Of a DNA stretch of 64,000 nucleotides, positions 34,308 to 46,245 are shown piece after piece. The stretch comes from Gentiana macrophylla (Eukaryota > Streptophyta > Magnoliopsida > Gentianales > Gentianaceae), in NCBI GenBank assembly GCA_026214975.1, contig CM047806.1:54081947-54145946 (forward strand). Reading direction: 5' to 3'. The translations under genes and the position numbers were made by a program. The notes below the pieces were generated by a model. The model saw nothing but the letters and a program-made list of their open reading frames with translations, was not told the DNA's origin and did not search any database. Position 1 is the first letter of the stretch. Every line of letters begins with the position of its first letter.

Positions 34308-36314
34308 TTAAGGCATGGCAGAATAGCTTCTGATATTTCTACTGAAGGTATTCTGATACTTTTCTCTACTTTTTTGTGCATTTGCATCCTTCTTCACCTT
34401 CCAATATGCAGTTGGAAACCTATGTTGCACCATGTGTTTAGGAACATGCCTAGATTGACTTTTCTTAAACACATGATGCATATCATGGTATGGTTTCTTT
34501 CTGTATTTTAGAGGTGCAACATTCCAATCATCCTCTGAAGGATAAAGTCTTCCTTTACCTTTCAGTAGGTCTTTGTTTTTGGTTGACTGGAATGATGATT
34601 TAGTCTGCTGTTTTACTATATTTGGTTTTGACTTCACTGGTACAGGATGAGTGTTTGAAATTATGGTCTTTCATTTCTGAACTTTGGTCCATTGTTGGTC
34701 CTAGATTCAGAATTGTTTTGTCCATTGTTTCTATTCTCATCCTGACTATTGTAGCCAAGACCAGATCTGGATCCAAACCTTTTTGAGGGTTTGTAAGCTG
34801 GTGCATTTAGTGGTGCAATGGTGTTTTTAGCTGCTAGGTGGATTTCCTCAGCTGATCACATTAGCGATGGATGAGTCATCATCTGCTGCTTTTTGATTAG
34901 ATGAGTATATCTCCTTAGTAGCTAGTTCAGCTTTCAATCTGTCCAGTTGTTCCTTCAATCTTTTATTTTCTTTTCTAAGATCCTTACATTCCTTTTCCAG
35001 AATTTCATGATTCATCTCAATTTCATCAAATTTAGTCATGAGATTTTGTACTAGGGCTACTGGATCCAATGGGAGAATAGAAGATTGTGCAGTGTTAGAT
35101 GTGGATGCATTTGATGAAGAGTGAGAACTAGATGTTACCTCAGTTTCATCAGATTCTTTGACCATAAGACATAGATTTTCTTTTTCATATCTGAGCTGTC
35201 ACATTCGTCTTCATCTAATTCTTTGGTCATGAGACATAGACATGCTTTCTCATTTTTTGAACTGTCTTCTTCATCACTATTATCTGAATCATTGTCAGAT
35301 GATTCTTCATTCTTTTCACTGCTGGATTCAGCCTTGAGTGCTTTCTTGTCTTTCTTCTTTTCAAATGCTTTGTACTTCTTCTTTTCCTCATCTTTATTAT
35401 TTTCTTCTGGGCAATCAGCCTTGAAGTGTCCTTTCTTGTTGCAGTTGAAGCATCTGTATTCATCATCTCTTTTCTTTATTTCTTTGTTTGAGCTTGACCT
35501 CTTGTTTGATGATGAGTTTCCTTTGAATGGCTTCTTTTTGCTAAACCTGTCAAAACGTTTAACTAATAAAGCTACATGTTCTTTGAGTTCTAGTGACTCT
35601 TTGCTGATGTAATCAGCAAAGTTACTTTGCTGTGGTGCTATCAGTGCACTAGTTCTTTGTGTCTCTGCCGGAGCACCATCTTCACCGTTCAATTCGAATT
35701 CATGAGCTTTTAGTTGGGACATCAGAGTCAAGGTGTCAGTGTTTGCAAGATTTGTTGTACCTCTGATTATTGATGTTATGATCTTCCATCTTTCAGGCAA
35801 GCCTCTCAAGATCTTTAAACATACTTCTTTCTGGGGGTATGTGTGTCTAAGCTGTTGCAGTTCACTGATGATGCTTGAGAATCTGTTGACCATTTGATCA
35901 ATGGATTCACCAGACCTTCATCTTGAAGTTCTCAAATTTCTGTTTTGCAACAGATAATTTGTTTTCTTTAACTGTCTCAGATCCTTCATTTATTAGTGCC
36001 AGTTTGTCCCACATCTCCTTTGCTATTTTGCAATCTTTGATTCTCATGAACATGTTGCTATCTAGGGTCTTCAAGATCATATCTTTTGCAACAAAGTCTA
36101 GATTTGCTCTTCTTCTGTCATCCTTGGTCCAATCTTTCTTGGGTTTATCCACTTATTTTCCTTGATCTGCTCCTGTGGTTATCACAGTCATGATCATGAT
36201 TGGGCCATCATTGATTACATCCATCATCTCCTCATGAGTTGCTGCAAGATGAGATAACATTCTTATTTTATATTCATCAAAATTATTAAAATTAAAAACT
36301 GGTACTTTAGACAT
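34308..36314 (-). pseudogene. Copia-1 gag, Sirevirus-like, broken
   Basis: The start at 36314 (MSKVPVFNFNNFDEYK) is the first ATG after the primer site. A premature TAA lies near 36150. The UBN2-type gag follows (AKEMWDKLALINEGSETVKE; MVNRFSSIISELQQLRHTYP; LRGLPERWK), then the CCHC knuckle CFNCNKKGHFKADC (about 35450), a Ser/Asp/Lys-rich region, a coiled coil (ILEKECKDLRKENKRLKEQL, 35060-34930) after a frame change, and a basic tail (34637-34308). A C-terminal coiled coil is characteristic of Sirevirus gag. Gag would form the particle and bind RNA. Confidence 0.82.
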
Positions 36315-36451
36315 AAAGTTTGAGGAATCCATAAGTACAAATTTGATATATTTTTATATATAAGTAGAAAGCACAGATTTGAAAACTACTTTGAAAACAT
36401 GTGATCTCCTTGTTACCAGAAATTAGATCTGAACAGGTTCTGATACTAGGA

Positions 36452-36470
36452 ACACTGCTCCGATACCAAT
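36452..36470 (-). other. Copia-1 primer-binding site, initiator tRNA-Met
   Basis: On the minus strand, right after the LTR end, it reads TTGGTATCGGAGCAGTGTT. This matches the 3' end of plant initiator tRNA-Met (TGGTATCAGAGC...) with one change. Confidence 0.9.
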
Positions 36471-37886
36471 TGTTGGTCCTAGAGAAGGGTAAAATATAGT
36501 CAGAGGGGGGGGGGGGGGTTGAATGACTATAGTGGAGTTTCAAAAACTTTTCTTGTAATTAAAAGCTTTTGGGCAGCGGATAAGTCCCTTCTTACTAGAT
36601 TATTTCAAAGTAGTTTAAGCAATCAATAATATAAGATATAATATAAGCAATTAAATGAATGCAGTAAGGTAAATTGCAGAAAGTAAATTGACACAAGGCT
36701 TATAGTGGTTCAGGGTGGTGTAATCCTTTAATCCACTCTTCTCCTGTGATGATTGTAGCAATTCACTATTGTATTCACAGATACAATAGAACGATTGTCC
36801 TTGACTTCTCAAGCTGCACAATCTACAAGACTATCACTCCTTGACTGCAATAGCTTCAGTGACTCAGTCTCTTTCACTGCTCCTTGGGATCAAATCCTTC
36901 AGCAGCTATCATAAACACAACTCCCTCTCAGATGGCTCTGATTTAGTTGCTTGATTTATGTGAATTGAATTCACCAACTTGTTGATCAATCTCATTGCTT
37001 GATGTTTGACTTGTAGCTCTTAGATTTGAGTTAATCACTAGATATTTCTTTTTAGCACAGATAGAAGATTTTTCACTTTGACAGAGTTTCTGCTCAGATT
37101 TTTGATCAGTCGTCCTTTTTTTCTTTTTCTGCCAATGTCTTCTATTTATAGCCTTGATTATTCTTTATTTGAATTTCCGTCCGTTGGCTATATTAATGAG
37201 GGGAATAATCCTTGATTTTATTCTTGATTCCCCCTTAATTGTATTCTCCTTGATTTTAGTGATCGGATTTTTCTTCAAACGTTTACCATAAAATCTGTCC
37301 TTGATTGATCCTCTCTTGATTGTGCATTTAATGCTTGATCTTCTGTATCTTCTTCATATTTCAATAATCTGACTAAGTAAGGTTTACTCAGCCGTTCTTT
37401 GATCGGTCAAGTGATCCATCTGACTTTGCCGCTTAGATCTTCCTTCACTGCTTTGTCTTTACTCAACCGAAAGTCAGTTTACTTTGCCGATTCACTATTT
37501 TCTTCATTCTTTCAGTTTAAGGAGAATCCTTGTACTTCACTGATCCTTGATTTGGGTGAGATCAATGTACAACATATTTAAACATTAAGTTTCATCACTC
37601 AAAACATAATTTAGACTTACCCAAAGTCATCACAGACTTCCTTGGTTATAAGTCAGACCATAATGTCTTCATTACTTCTCTGTCTGTTGATACTTGGCTG
37701 GCTTCACTCTGCCGAAAATCTGTTTTTACTTTGCCGTTCTACCAACTAGTATAATACTTGTCTGACTCAACTTATACAACATGTCAGACCCTAAGTAAAA
37801 CTTATACAGAGAAATTCTAACTTATTTCAGGCTTGCTATAACAGCTAGTATGGCCATCATCAAAACATAATAAAATGTTCTTAACA
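36471..37886 (-). repeat. Copia-1 5' LTR
   Basis: In plus orientation it runs from TGTTGGTCCTAG to TTCTTAACA (1,416 bp), with a G-run at about 36506-36518. Its last 876 bp match 591-617 plus 26191-27039. The two copies differ by scattered substitutions of a few percent, so this insertion appears older than Gypsy-2. Confidence 0.9.
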
Positions 37887-39106
37887 CTTCCCAAAATTAA
37901 AGTCCCAAAAAGGAATTTAGTCCCTCATGGAAACCATTGTCATGGTAAGGTCTTCTCTTCTTATAGTAAAGCTTCTTGTATTCCTTGAAAAGATCATCAG
38001 TAAGTGAGAGTCTGCCAGGTGCAGGTTCTCTGAAGGCATTGGTGTGAGCCTCCCATCTCTTTTGATCAAAGATCCTAGTAGCCTCTTTTGCTACTGCTGT
38101 CTGGCTCTCTTCCCCCTTATTGACATCATCAACTAAATGGGACAGAGGCCATGAACACTCTCCTGTGTGATCACCAAGTTGTTTAATTGACCCTCCATGA
38201 TTTCAGTTCTAGTGTCAACTGCAGTGATCCTTTCTTGCATTGTTTGCTCCAGTAGATTGATCCTCTCAGTAATTTTAGGATCCAATCCAGCAGGGTGAGA
38301 TGTTCCAGTAGGTTCAGCCACAGCAGGCTTAGGTGCATCAGCAAGCTTATCAAGTTTCTGGTGAATAGATGCAAATTGTTCTTTCAGAAACTTCTCCTTC
38401 ATTGTATTGCCTTGTTTAATCCATTTTACATTTAGGGCAAGGTCAGCAAGAGCATACTGAGTGGAAGTAATATTGGAAGCAATAGTTTCAGTAGTTCTCC
38501 CTCTATTTTCCACTAGATTCACCAAGTCTTCAAACCTTTGCTCTTGCCTATCAAGTTGAGTTCTTAACCTTGTAATGTCATTTCTGACTGCCCTCAACTC
38601 ATCCAACACTTGTACTGGTACCCCACCAGCCATTCCTCTAGCCATATGTCCAAAGAAATCATCAAGAGTTCTTCTACATTGTATTGTGCCCTCTGCTCTC
38701 ACGACAACCATGGCCACTCATATCCTTCCAAAGCAGGTTAGGACCTTGAAACTCTTCCACTGGATCTAGGGGCAAGCTCCTCAAAAATTGGTACAAATGC
38801 TGTTGAGGTTCAAAGATCTCATGAGTTCTTCTTCGAGCACTTGAAACTCCTCATCACTCAGAGTCATAGTCCAAAGAAATTGCTCATCCTCATCAACAAC
38901 AACGATCTGACTATCTTTCCTTCAAAGACCTTTCCTCCAAAGAGAGCTCTACTACTGCAACTGCTCAACAATAATAAAGAGGGGTTTCCTCCAAACCCAT
39001 AGTTAGTTCCAACCTTTGTCCAGGTGCTGTTTGATCCTCAGCAACCTGTACCACCTGTTCCAACCTTTGTCCAGGTGCTATCTGATCCTCAGCAACCTTT
39101 GTCCAG
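37887..39106 (-). pseudogene. Truncated minus-strand LTR-element interior with coiled-coil ORF
   Basis: The best frame is 38717-38133 (194 aa, MAMVVVRAEGTIQCRRTLDD...). It is mostly helical: LDELRAVRNDITRLRTQLD, LADLALNVKWIKQGN, ITERINLLEQTMQERI. It resembles the coiled-coil block of the Copia-1 extra gene more than a catalytic protein. It lies downstream of a Met-tRNA primer site (39107-39119) on the same strand, so it occupies the first coding position of an LTR element. Copia-1 cuts it off at 37886. Upstream frames (39000-38720) are broken. I do not recognise a named domain. Confidence 0.45.
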
Positions 39107-39110
39107 GTGC
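39003..39110. repeat. Minisatellite-like repeat CAACCTTTGTCCAGGTGCT
   Basis: Three imperfect copies of (CAAC)CTTTGTCCAGGTGCT, with two intervening CTGATCCTCAGCAACC-type spacers, span 39010-39110. Unit spacing is about 51 and 35 bp. The last copy runs into the primer-binding site. Confidence 0.75.
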
Positions 39111-39486
39111 TCCGATACCAGTTTTTAGGATCAAGCGCTTACTGTTGTACTAAAACCAATTGGTGTTAGTAAATGTGCTACTTTATTTCCTTATACCACA
39201 CCTTCATAGTGCCATGGGTCGAATGCGCACAGGCTGGCAGAGTGCTGTATACCCAACAATCTCCCCCCAGCACCTGCTACCCACTCAACCGTGGTTTAAC
39301 ACAGAATGCTGTTACCGGGATTCGAACCCATGACCTGCTCTGCTACCAGTTTTTAGGATCAAGCACTTACCGTTGTACTAAAACCGATTGGTGTTAGTAA
39401 AGGTGCTACTTTATTTCCTTATACCACACCTTCACAGTGCCATGGGTCGAATGCACACAGGCGGGCAGAGTGCTGTATACCCAACA
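39107..39486 (-). mobile_element. TRIM-like tandem LTR module with Met-tRNA primer sites
   Basis: Two copies of a block spaced about 228 bp apart (AGTTTTTAGGATCAAGC at 39119 and 39349; GGTGTTAGTAAA.GTGCTACT at 39162 and 39391; ending CCCAACA at about 39267 and 39486). On the minus strand the block starts TGTTGGGTATACAG and is followed by TGGTAGCAGAGC or TGGTATCGGAGC, like a Met-tRNA primer site. Between the copies is a short interior with GGGGGGAGA before the next block. This is the LTR-PBS-PPT-LTR plan of a TRIM. The interior also has GGTTCGAATCC, a Pol III B box, and TAGTACAACGG, an A-box-like sequence, so a SINE origin is the alternative. The blocks lack a clear CA end. Confidence 0.45.
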
Positions 39487-39589
39487 ATCTCTAGCACCGG
39501 GATCGATCCAAACTTGGACCGATCTGTTGTAGAAATTTATGAATATGTACTGCCCACCTGGGAAGTCACTGCAGATGAGACAAGAGATT

Positions 39590-40231
39590 ATGAACTTCAA
39601 GGAAAAACCCACTGAAACCTTTGAAGAAGCTTGGGAAAGATTTAAGGAAGCACAGAGGAAATGCCCTCACCATGATATCACTTTGCCCGTATGAATGCAT
39701 AGTTTCTATCATAGATTGTGGCCATGTGAACAAATGAGAGTTGATGCCTCAAGCAATGGATGTTTTGCGTTGCTATCACCTGAAGAATACGAAGAGAAAT
39801 TGGATCAAATCGCACTGACAAGTCAATGAGGAACACATCAAGTGGAAACCGCCAAAGTAGCTGAATACGTATTTGGAGAAGATACTTCTCAAAAGATCTT
39901 ATATCAGCTAATGGCGATGAATGAGAAGATAGATGGCATGCAAAATCGCATAGACAAGGTTGAGTAAGTACAAGATATAGAAGCAACCAACACTGAGGAT
40001 GTGAACTATATAGGGAGGCAAGGAAATCCTTATGGGGGCGGATATCGCCATGGTTCTTATGACCACCCTAGTTTTAGACTGAGCGACCCTACTGGGGGTT
40101 ATCGACAAAGTGATTCTAACGGTGGAGAGAGACTGAGACAGGCTGGTGGATTCATGCCTCAATTCAACAAGTCTGGTGGTTGGGAAGCAACCATAGATAA
40201 AATGAGCTCAACTGTGACCGATACGGTCAAT
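39590..40231 (+). pseudogene. Gypsy-4 gag, N-terminal part
   Basis: The plus-strand frames read PTETFEEAWERFKEAQRKCP (about 39603-39660), the Retrotrans_gag signature, then FYHRLWPCEQMRVDASSNG and SPEEYEEKLDQIA, then a Gly/Tyr-rich part from 40001 (GRQGNPYGGGYRHGSYDHP) and WEATIDKMSSTVTDTVN at 40180-40231. The remainder of the same gag stands at 51503. Premature stops and frame changes are present near 39690 and 39830. The 90 bp to its left show no clear gag sequence. Confidence 0.75.
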
Positions 40232-41702
40232 TGTTAAGGGTGATTTTGTACGTTTTATAAGGATATATTTTATATCAATTTCCCCATATCCGTATGTTTT
40301 TCATAGAAATCGAGCTTTATATTGAAATATTGAGCAAATGAGTTTTAGAAGTATTAAAGTGCAAAATCGAGCTAATTATGTGATTTTATTGGATAAATAT
40401 CTTTAGATGTAAGATGTTACATTTTGCATGTTTTTATCGTGATGTAGTACGCTTGCATGAGGTGAAAGGAGCTTAAAAGATGTTCAAGTGATGATTTGCA
40501 TGGAAGGAAGAGATAGAGATGAAGTTGGAATGAAGATCAAGATGAATTTGGAAGAAAAGAGTCTGAACGCACGCCCAGTCGCGTCTGAGGTGGATCAAGG
40601 CGTCCAAGAGGTGGATCAAGCGCCCAGAGAGGAGTTTTTGATACAGAGAGTTTGGACGCTGAAGCAAACGGGCGTCCACCTCCGTCCAGAAGAATGGACT
40701 GGCGTCCAGAGGCATCAGACGGGCGTCCTTCGACCGACATAGCAGCAGCCGACTTTGTTATCTATAAATAGCAGTGGGATTTCAACCCTAAACATACACA
40801 ATTCGATCCCTCTTGACACACAAACATTAGAGAGGAGTTTTAGGCACCCCAAATTTTTTTGGGAGGCTGGGGTGGCGATTAGATTAGGTTTTATTTTCGC
40901 TTTCTTTTGTTTTGTTGTTCCCATGCCGATGGCCTTCAAGCCGTGAACCTGAGCATCCATGGTTACTTTTCAAGCAGTTTTTGATTTCTCTCTTGGATAA
41001 TCTTGTGAGTGTTTTAATTTAAAGTTTGTATCTTTCCTTTGTTTATTTGTTTATGCAATCGATATCGGAAGATGTATTGCTATTTGATGTTTACCGTATG
41101 ATGGAAATCGGTGTAAACCTTAGATCACCATAGGAAATATTAGACTTTTAACCTTGACATAACGGAAGTTGATAGGTTAGATCTCTAGGTTGTTAGATCT
41201 AATAAATCTTGCACCTTGTTTTGAGAGCGTTAATCTCTATAGATCGGAAGATGATGAGATTGATGTGATGCAGTTACTTACGGAAGTAGAATTCATACCT
41301 TTGATTAGGTAAACCACAACTTTGATTGAATCATCATAAGATAATCTAGTAAAGAATTAAGGGGCATGGGATGGTGGATCATGTTTGTTCTATGTTGATT
41401 TGCTTGATCATTTTCATGATAGTTAGTTTTATTGTTTTCTTAGTTGTAGTTTTACTTTATTTGCTTTTGTTCGCAACGATATTTTCCTGGCTTTGGACTG
41501 ACAATCCTCTATCCAGTTTATTCTCCGTTTTAGTTTAGGTTTAGGAATAATTGTATCAACCTTAGGAGAATTAATGAACTAGATACCCCGATTCCTCGTG
41601 ACCGACTCCGGTATTAATCGCTATACTACGATCCTCGCACTTGGGAATACCGGATTTATAAATTTTATTACTTGTTTGCTTTGTTAGATAAAATCCGTGA
41701 CA
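40232..41702 (+). repeat. LTR of family A, complete (A1)
   Basis: It runs from TGTTAAGGGTGATTTTGTACG to ATCCGTGACA and is followed by AGTTTTTG, the bases that normally precede the tRNA-Asp primer site; the site itself is deleted. Its first 108 bp match 50541 onward at about 90 percent, after which similarity is patchy. Its U3 (40405-40510) also resembles that of the Gypsy-3 LTR. It cuts the Gypsy-4 gag. Palindrome boxes (40650-40729) precede the TATA box (40761-40770). Confidence 0.75.
40650..40770 (+). promoter_or_regulatory. LTR A1 promoter with palindrome boxes
   Basis: GGACGCTGAAGC, AAACGGGCGTCC, ACTGGCGTCC and AGACGGGCGTCC lie before two CCGAC boxes and TCTATAAATAGC. It is the same module as in the Gypsy-2 LTRs. 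Confidence 0.55.
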
Positions 41703-41877
41703 AGTTTTTGATTTGACAATAACTCGTTCTCATCAACCCTACGGTTGATTTCTTCCTGTTCTGCTTTTCTGGTTTATGCAAACCAGGAGTAAGAAGGAAA
41801 TCTTATCTTTAACCCCAAACTGAGGAGACATTGTCGAGAAGAAGATTATTTCAAAGTTCTCGACAAGATGAGCGAAC

Positions 41878-43400
41878 ACGGTTCTAGTGATGACGAACCG
41901 AGAACCAAGGGAATAATAACCAAGATCCCGCTCAATTAAACCAAATTACATGCAAATGTTGCAGAACCAACAACAAAGCAAGAAGCCTGGATAAACCAAA
42001 GAGATGCAACAACAACCTCGTAATGTTCAACAAAGAATAAATTTCAGCGGCCGCAATTGCCAGTGCGCAGAGAAGACCCTTATGAGCCATATCTTGATCA
42101 AGACTTCTTGGATGGGCATAGACCAATTCGGCCTCCAGAGATGGGAGGAATGCATTTTGATCTTAAGAATGGAGTTGTGGGGATGGTCCAAAATAGTTCA
42201 TTCCATGGCACCGCCGCAGAAGACCCATATGACTTCTTGTCTACTTTTGTGCAAATCATGAAGCATGTCACTACCTCATGCGTTCTACGACGAAGTTGTT
42301 AAATTGAAACTTTTCCGCTTGCTTTGAAGGGTGAAGCAAATCGATGGTTTAAGTCCTTACCCCATCACTCTCTTAATAATCAATGATGTTAAAAGAGCCT
42401 TTGCTCAAATTTCGTTTCCTGAACGATAATGGACCGTAAAAGAGATATAGCTACCTTCGAGCAACTAGAAGGAGAGTGTGGGAAAGGCCTGGGAGAGGTT
42501 GAATTTGTTAATGAGGAAATGCCCTAACCATGGATACACTCGACATGAACTTCTAAATTATTCTATCGGGGTGTTACTCAACCCAATAGAGATTACTTAG
42601 ACTCCACAAACTCATGGATCGTGTTTAGGAGGAGGAGATGATGCCGCTTGCAGGGTAGCGTAAACAATAGCTAAGAATAACATGTGGGCTACTCAAAAGA
42701 AGACCCATGTTAGTGGAAGCAAAAAGGAGGTCATTTGAAAGTAACTCGGAGACAAGATCATAGTTGCTCAAATGGAAATAATGAACAAACAACTAGCCAA
42801 CATGCAAATGAAGCGACAAGAAGGGCCAGCAGATGTGAATCACTCGGGCATACAGCCGGGAATGTGATGAATGAGGAAGTACAAGCCATGGAGAACCTGT
42901 AATCAACCTTTCGAGGCTTCACCAAAAATTACGGTCAATCGAAATCAAACTCAAAACCGCAACTTTTCGGAAATCCGCGAATAGTTATTATACACCGCCT
43001 GGTGCATCCAATAATTCAAGACCCCAAGGTAATCGGGCCCAAACGCAAAATCAACAGCCCACCTACGCCTCTCTCGTAAGAAATTCGATGAGCTAGTTGA
43101 CATGGTGAAAACACTAGCCACCGGTCAAAAGACGATGGAGAGACAGATTGGTCGATGGTCGATCAACAAGCAAGCGAGACCTCAAGGAAGACTCGCCGAG
43201 TTATACAGATATAAAACCCTAAGGCGATATCAATGCTTGCACCGCCATCGACCTCAATGGGAGTATGGAGAGGAGGAGTTGAATGCGAATCACCCTCGAA
43301 GCGGTAAGACAATTTGGACCCGAAAAGATGTCGGAATGAGTAGCCCTCCCGACGCCATAAGTTCGTGAGGGGGTAAACAGATAAAATGCCAAAGAAAGCA
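41878..43400 (+). pseudogene. Gypsy-3 gag, broken
   Basis: ATG 41878 (MSEHGSSDDEPR) follows a leader homologous to that of Gypsy-2 (CATCAACCCTACGGTTGATTTC). Recognisable blocks are DPYEPYLDQDFLDGHRPIRP and GGMHFDLKNGVVGMVQNSSF (42070-42205), EDPYDFLSTFVQI (about 42225), LALKGEANRWFKSL (about 42320), FDELVDMVKTLATG.KTMERQIG (43087-43155) and LNANHPRSGK. Frame changes are frequent. No zinc knuckle is visible. Confidence 0.72.
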
Positions 43401-44426
43401 ATAGTGAGGAAGAGCCGAGTGGTGATGATTCTTCTGGGGATAGTGATGAGGATGTTGAGAAGAGAAGTCGTGATCTCAACCCCGACTAAAAAAAAACCGA
43501 GAAGTTCGCGGATGGAAGGATAAGGAGGATGAAGCCATTAAAAGTCAACCTATGATTAATCATTCAAGACCCTTCCTTATCCGGCAAAGAAAAGAAAGAA
43601 TATCCTAAACTCGACAAACAAAGATGACGGAGTGAGGAAGATGCTTAGAGATACTATGGTGACTATGCCACTTGCCGAGGTATTAACCGAGATGCCTAAG
43701 TGTCGTAAGTATCTTAAGGATGCCTGTGGAAGTAAAAAGAAGCTCAAGGAAATGGCGGAGGAAGTGCTAAGAGAAGAGTGTTCAACGGTTTCACAGAGCG
43801 TTGCAATCAAGCGAGGTGACCCTCGACGACCTTCAATCTCCCAGACGATTGAAGGCCACACGCCCACAATGTCTTATGTGATTCAGGGCCTCTGTTAATG
43901 TGATGCCATTGAACGCCTGCAAGAGTCTCGGCCGGACAAAAGGCTAAAGGAGCGCCCCGCTCTCTTCGCCATGTGGACCGAACTAGCCGCTTAGCAACTG
44001 GTTGTGTTACAACGCCCTTATCCATGTTAAACATCTAGTTTTTCCAATCGATCGGGTCATACCGATTACCACCTCGACAAGAGATGCCCTCGATTCGGGC
44101 CGGCCTTTCTTAACACACTCGCCTCCACCATTGACTTCCAAATCGCCAAATCACTCGAGGATAGAGGACACTTCATTACTCTCGGCAAGGAAAAAGTTCT
44201 CATGGATGCCCCAACCCAGAGGTTTCATTCATTGAAGCAATCTATCGAGATGGACTGACCCGATGAAGAACTCACGGAGATAGGAGCCTGGGATGTTATA
44301 ACTCAACAACTTGTGCACACCCAGCCCAAGAGTGAACGGAAAATCTGGGACATTCCAGGATGAGCAATGATGATTTGAAAGAGCTTAACCAAGCAGGACT
44401 TTAACCTCGCAGAGGAGGATGTTTTA
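43401..44426 (+). pseudogene. Gypsy-3 protease region, broken
   Basis: KMLRDTMVTMPLAEVLTEMP (43635) parallels Gypsy-2. The codons for a D-S-G-A-S type active site lie near 43875-43905 but one base is missing after the Asp. Further blocks in mixed frames run to the linker. It would be inactive as written. Confidence 0.6.
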
Positions 44427-46245
44427 ATGGGTAGTTGGGACGAAATAGATTTTTGGAAAGAAACTACTCATTGGGAGTTGGATGATTGGGAGCAGCTTGC
44501 AGAAGAGCTTGAAGAAGAAGAACTTAAGAAGATGGTTAAGCATAAGAAAGAACAAACGGAAGCTGACATGAGGATTCCTCTAGATGATGTCATTCAATAC
44601 CTTTCTGGGGTCACACCTCAGGAAGATGAGGTGTTTTTCAGTCAACCGGTCCAAGCTCACAAGGAAAAGGTGGTCCCTTAAAATCTAGTATCGAGCAACC
44701 ACCTGCTGACTTAGAGTTGAAACCACTTCCGCAGCACCTAAAATACATCTTCCTTAAAGACGGTGATAAGTTGCCCTTGATCATCTCATCTAAACTCGAG
44801 CCGGAGCAAGAAGCAGAATTAATTAAAGTGCTTGAGAAACATATCCTCGCGTTCGGATGGCAGGTGGGCGATATCAGAGGAATCAGCCCAGACGTGTGCA
44901 TGCATAAGATTCGAACGGAGGAAGGAGCAAAAAAGTTTAGACAACCTCAAAGGAGGCTGAATCCGCACATGCAGGAGGTTGTCAAAAAGGAGATTATCAA
45001 ATGGCTTGACATGGGAATTATTTATGCCATAGCTGATAGTGAGTGGGTCAGCCCTACTCAAGTTGTGCCAAAGAAGGGAGGCATTACTGTGGAAAAGAAC
45101 GAAAAAGGGGAAGAAGTTGCCTTACGCCTTGTGACTGGCTATAGAGTTTGCATTGATTATCGTAGGTTAAATGAAGTCACCGCTAAGGATCATTTCCCCC
45201 TACCCTTCATTGACCAACTTCTAGAAAGACTGAGTGGTCATAAGTATTATTGTTTCCTCGATGGATATTATGGTTATTTCCAGATAGCCATCGACCCTAA
45301 TGACCAAGAGAAGACAACTTTTACTCGTCCCATCGTGCACTTTTGCGCCCGCACGCCTTTCGCTTTGTGTAATGCACCGCTACGCTTTCAACGATGCATG
45401 TTGGCCATTTTTTATGGACTTGTGGAGCAGTGCATGGAGGTCTTCATGGATGATTTCTCAGTCTATGGCGACAGTTTTGATGAAATTTTAAAGAATCTAG
45501 ATATGGTACTCCAACGTTGTGTTGAGAAAAATCTGGTGCTTAATCGAGAAATGCCATTTTCTAGTCGAAGAAGGATTGTTTTGGGACACAAGGTGTCCAA
45601 AGGATGGTATTCAGGTGAATAAGGCTAAAGTAGAAGCCATTGAGAGAATGTCGTACCGAAGACAAAGAAGGAGGAGGTACGAGGATTTTTGGACATGTGG
45701 GCTTCTATCGGCGTTTCATTAAAGATTTTTCGACGATAGCAAAGCCGTTATCCAACTCACTTTGAAAGAGGAAGTGGAGTTCTTGTTTGATGATGGGTGT
45801 AAGAAAGCTTTCAATTACTTAAAGGATAAGCTAACCAGTGCCCCCATTTTAATCGTGCCCGACTGGACTCAACCTTTTGAACTAATGTGCGATGCCTCTA
45901 ACTACGCAGTGGCGCAGCTTCTAGGCGTAGAATTGACAAAAAGTTCAGGCCGATTTACTATGCTAGCCGCACTTTGAACCCGACTCAATGCAATTACGCC
46001 ACTACCGAGAAGGAATTCTTGGCGATCGCTTTTGCTATTGACAAATTCGAAGTTATCTTTTAGGGTCCAAAGTGGTGGTGTGGGCGAGATCACGCAAAGA
46101 CTACGCTACCTTATGGGAAAAGCGGCGCTAAACCAAGGTTACTCGATGGATTTTGATACTACAGAATTTGACCTTGAAATTAAGGACAAGAAAGGTAGTG
46201 ATAATGTTGTGGTGACCACTTATCTCGCTAGTGAATGAGGGTGGC
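44427..46245 (+). pseudogene. Gypsy-3 reverse transcriptase and RNase H
   Basis: The linker MGSWDEIDFWKETTHWELDD (44427) is followed, after one frame change, by a 301-aa frame (44717-45622): FGWQVGDIRGISPDVCMHKI, MGIIYAIADSEWVSPTQVVP, CIDYRRLNEVTAKDHFPLPF, KYYCFLDGYYGYFQ and the catalytic FMDDFSVYGDS (about 45445). The frame shifts at 45560-45600. RNase H follows (45762-45977), with FELMCDASNYAV and, in another frame, NYATTEKEFLAIAFAIDKF. It is the most intact RT in the window but is still interrupted. Confidence 0.85.

Noticed and set aside
35223..35612. 129-aa plus-strand Ser/Phe/Leu-rich frame
   Set aside because: Antisense of the Lys/Asp/Ser-rich gag region that holds the CCHC knuckle.
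39300..39345. Possible tRNA gene (GGTTCGAATCC T-arm)
   Set aside because: No acceptor stem or cloverleaf can be formed around it; it repeats within a tandem TRIM/SINE-like module.
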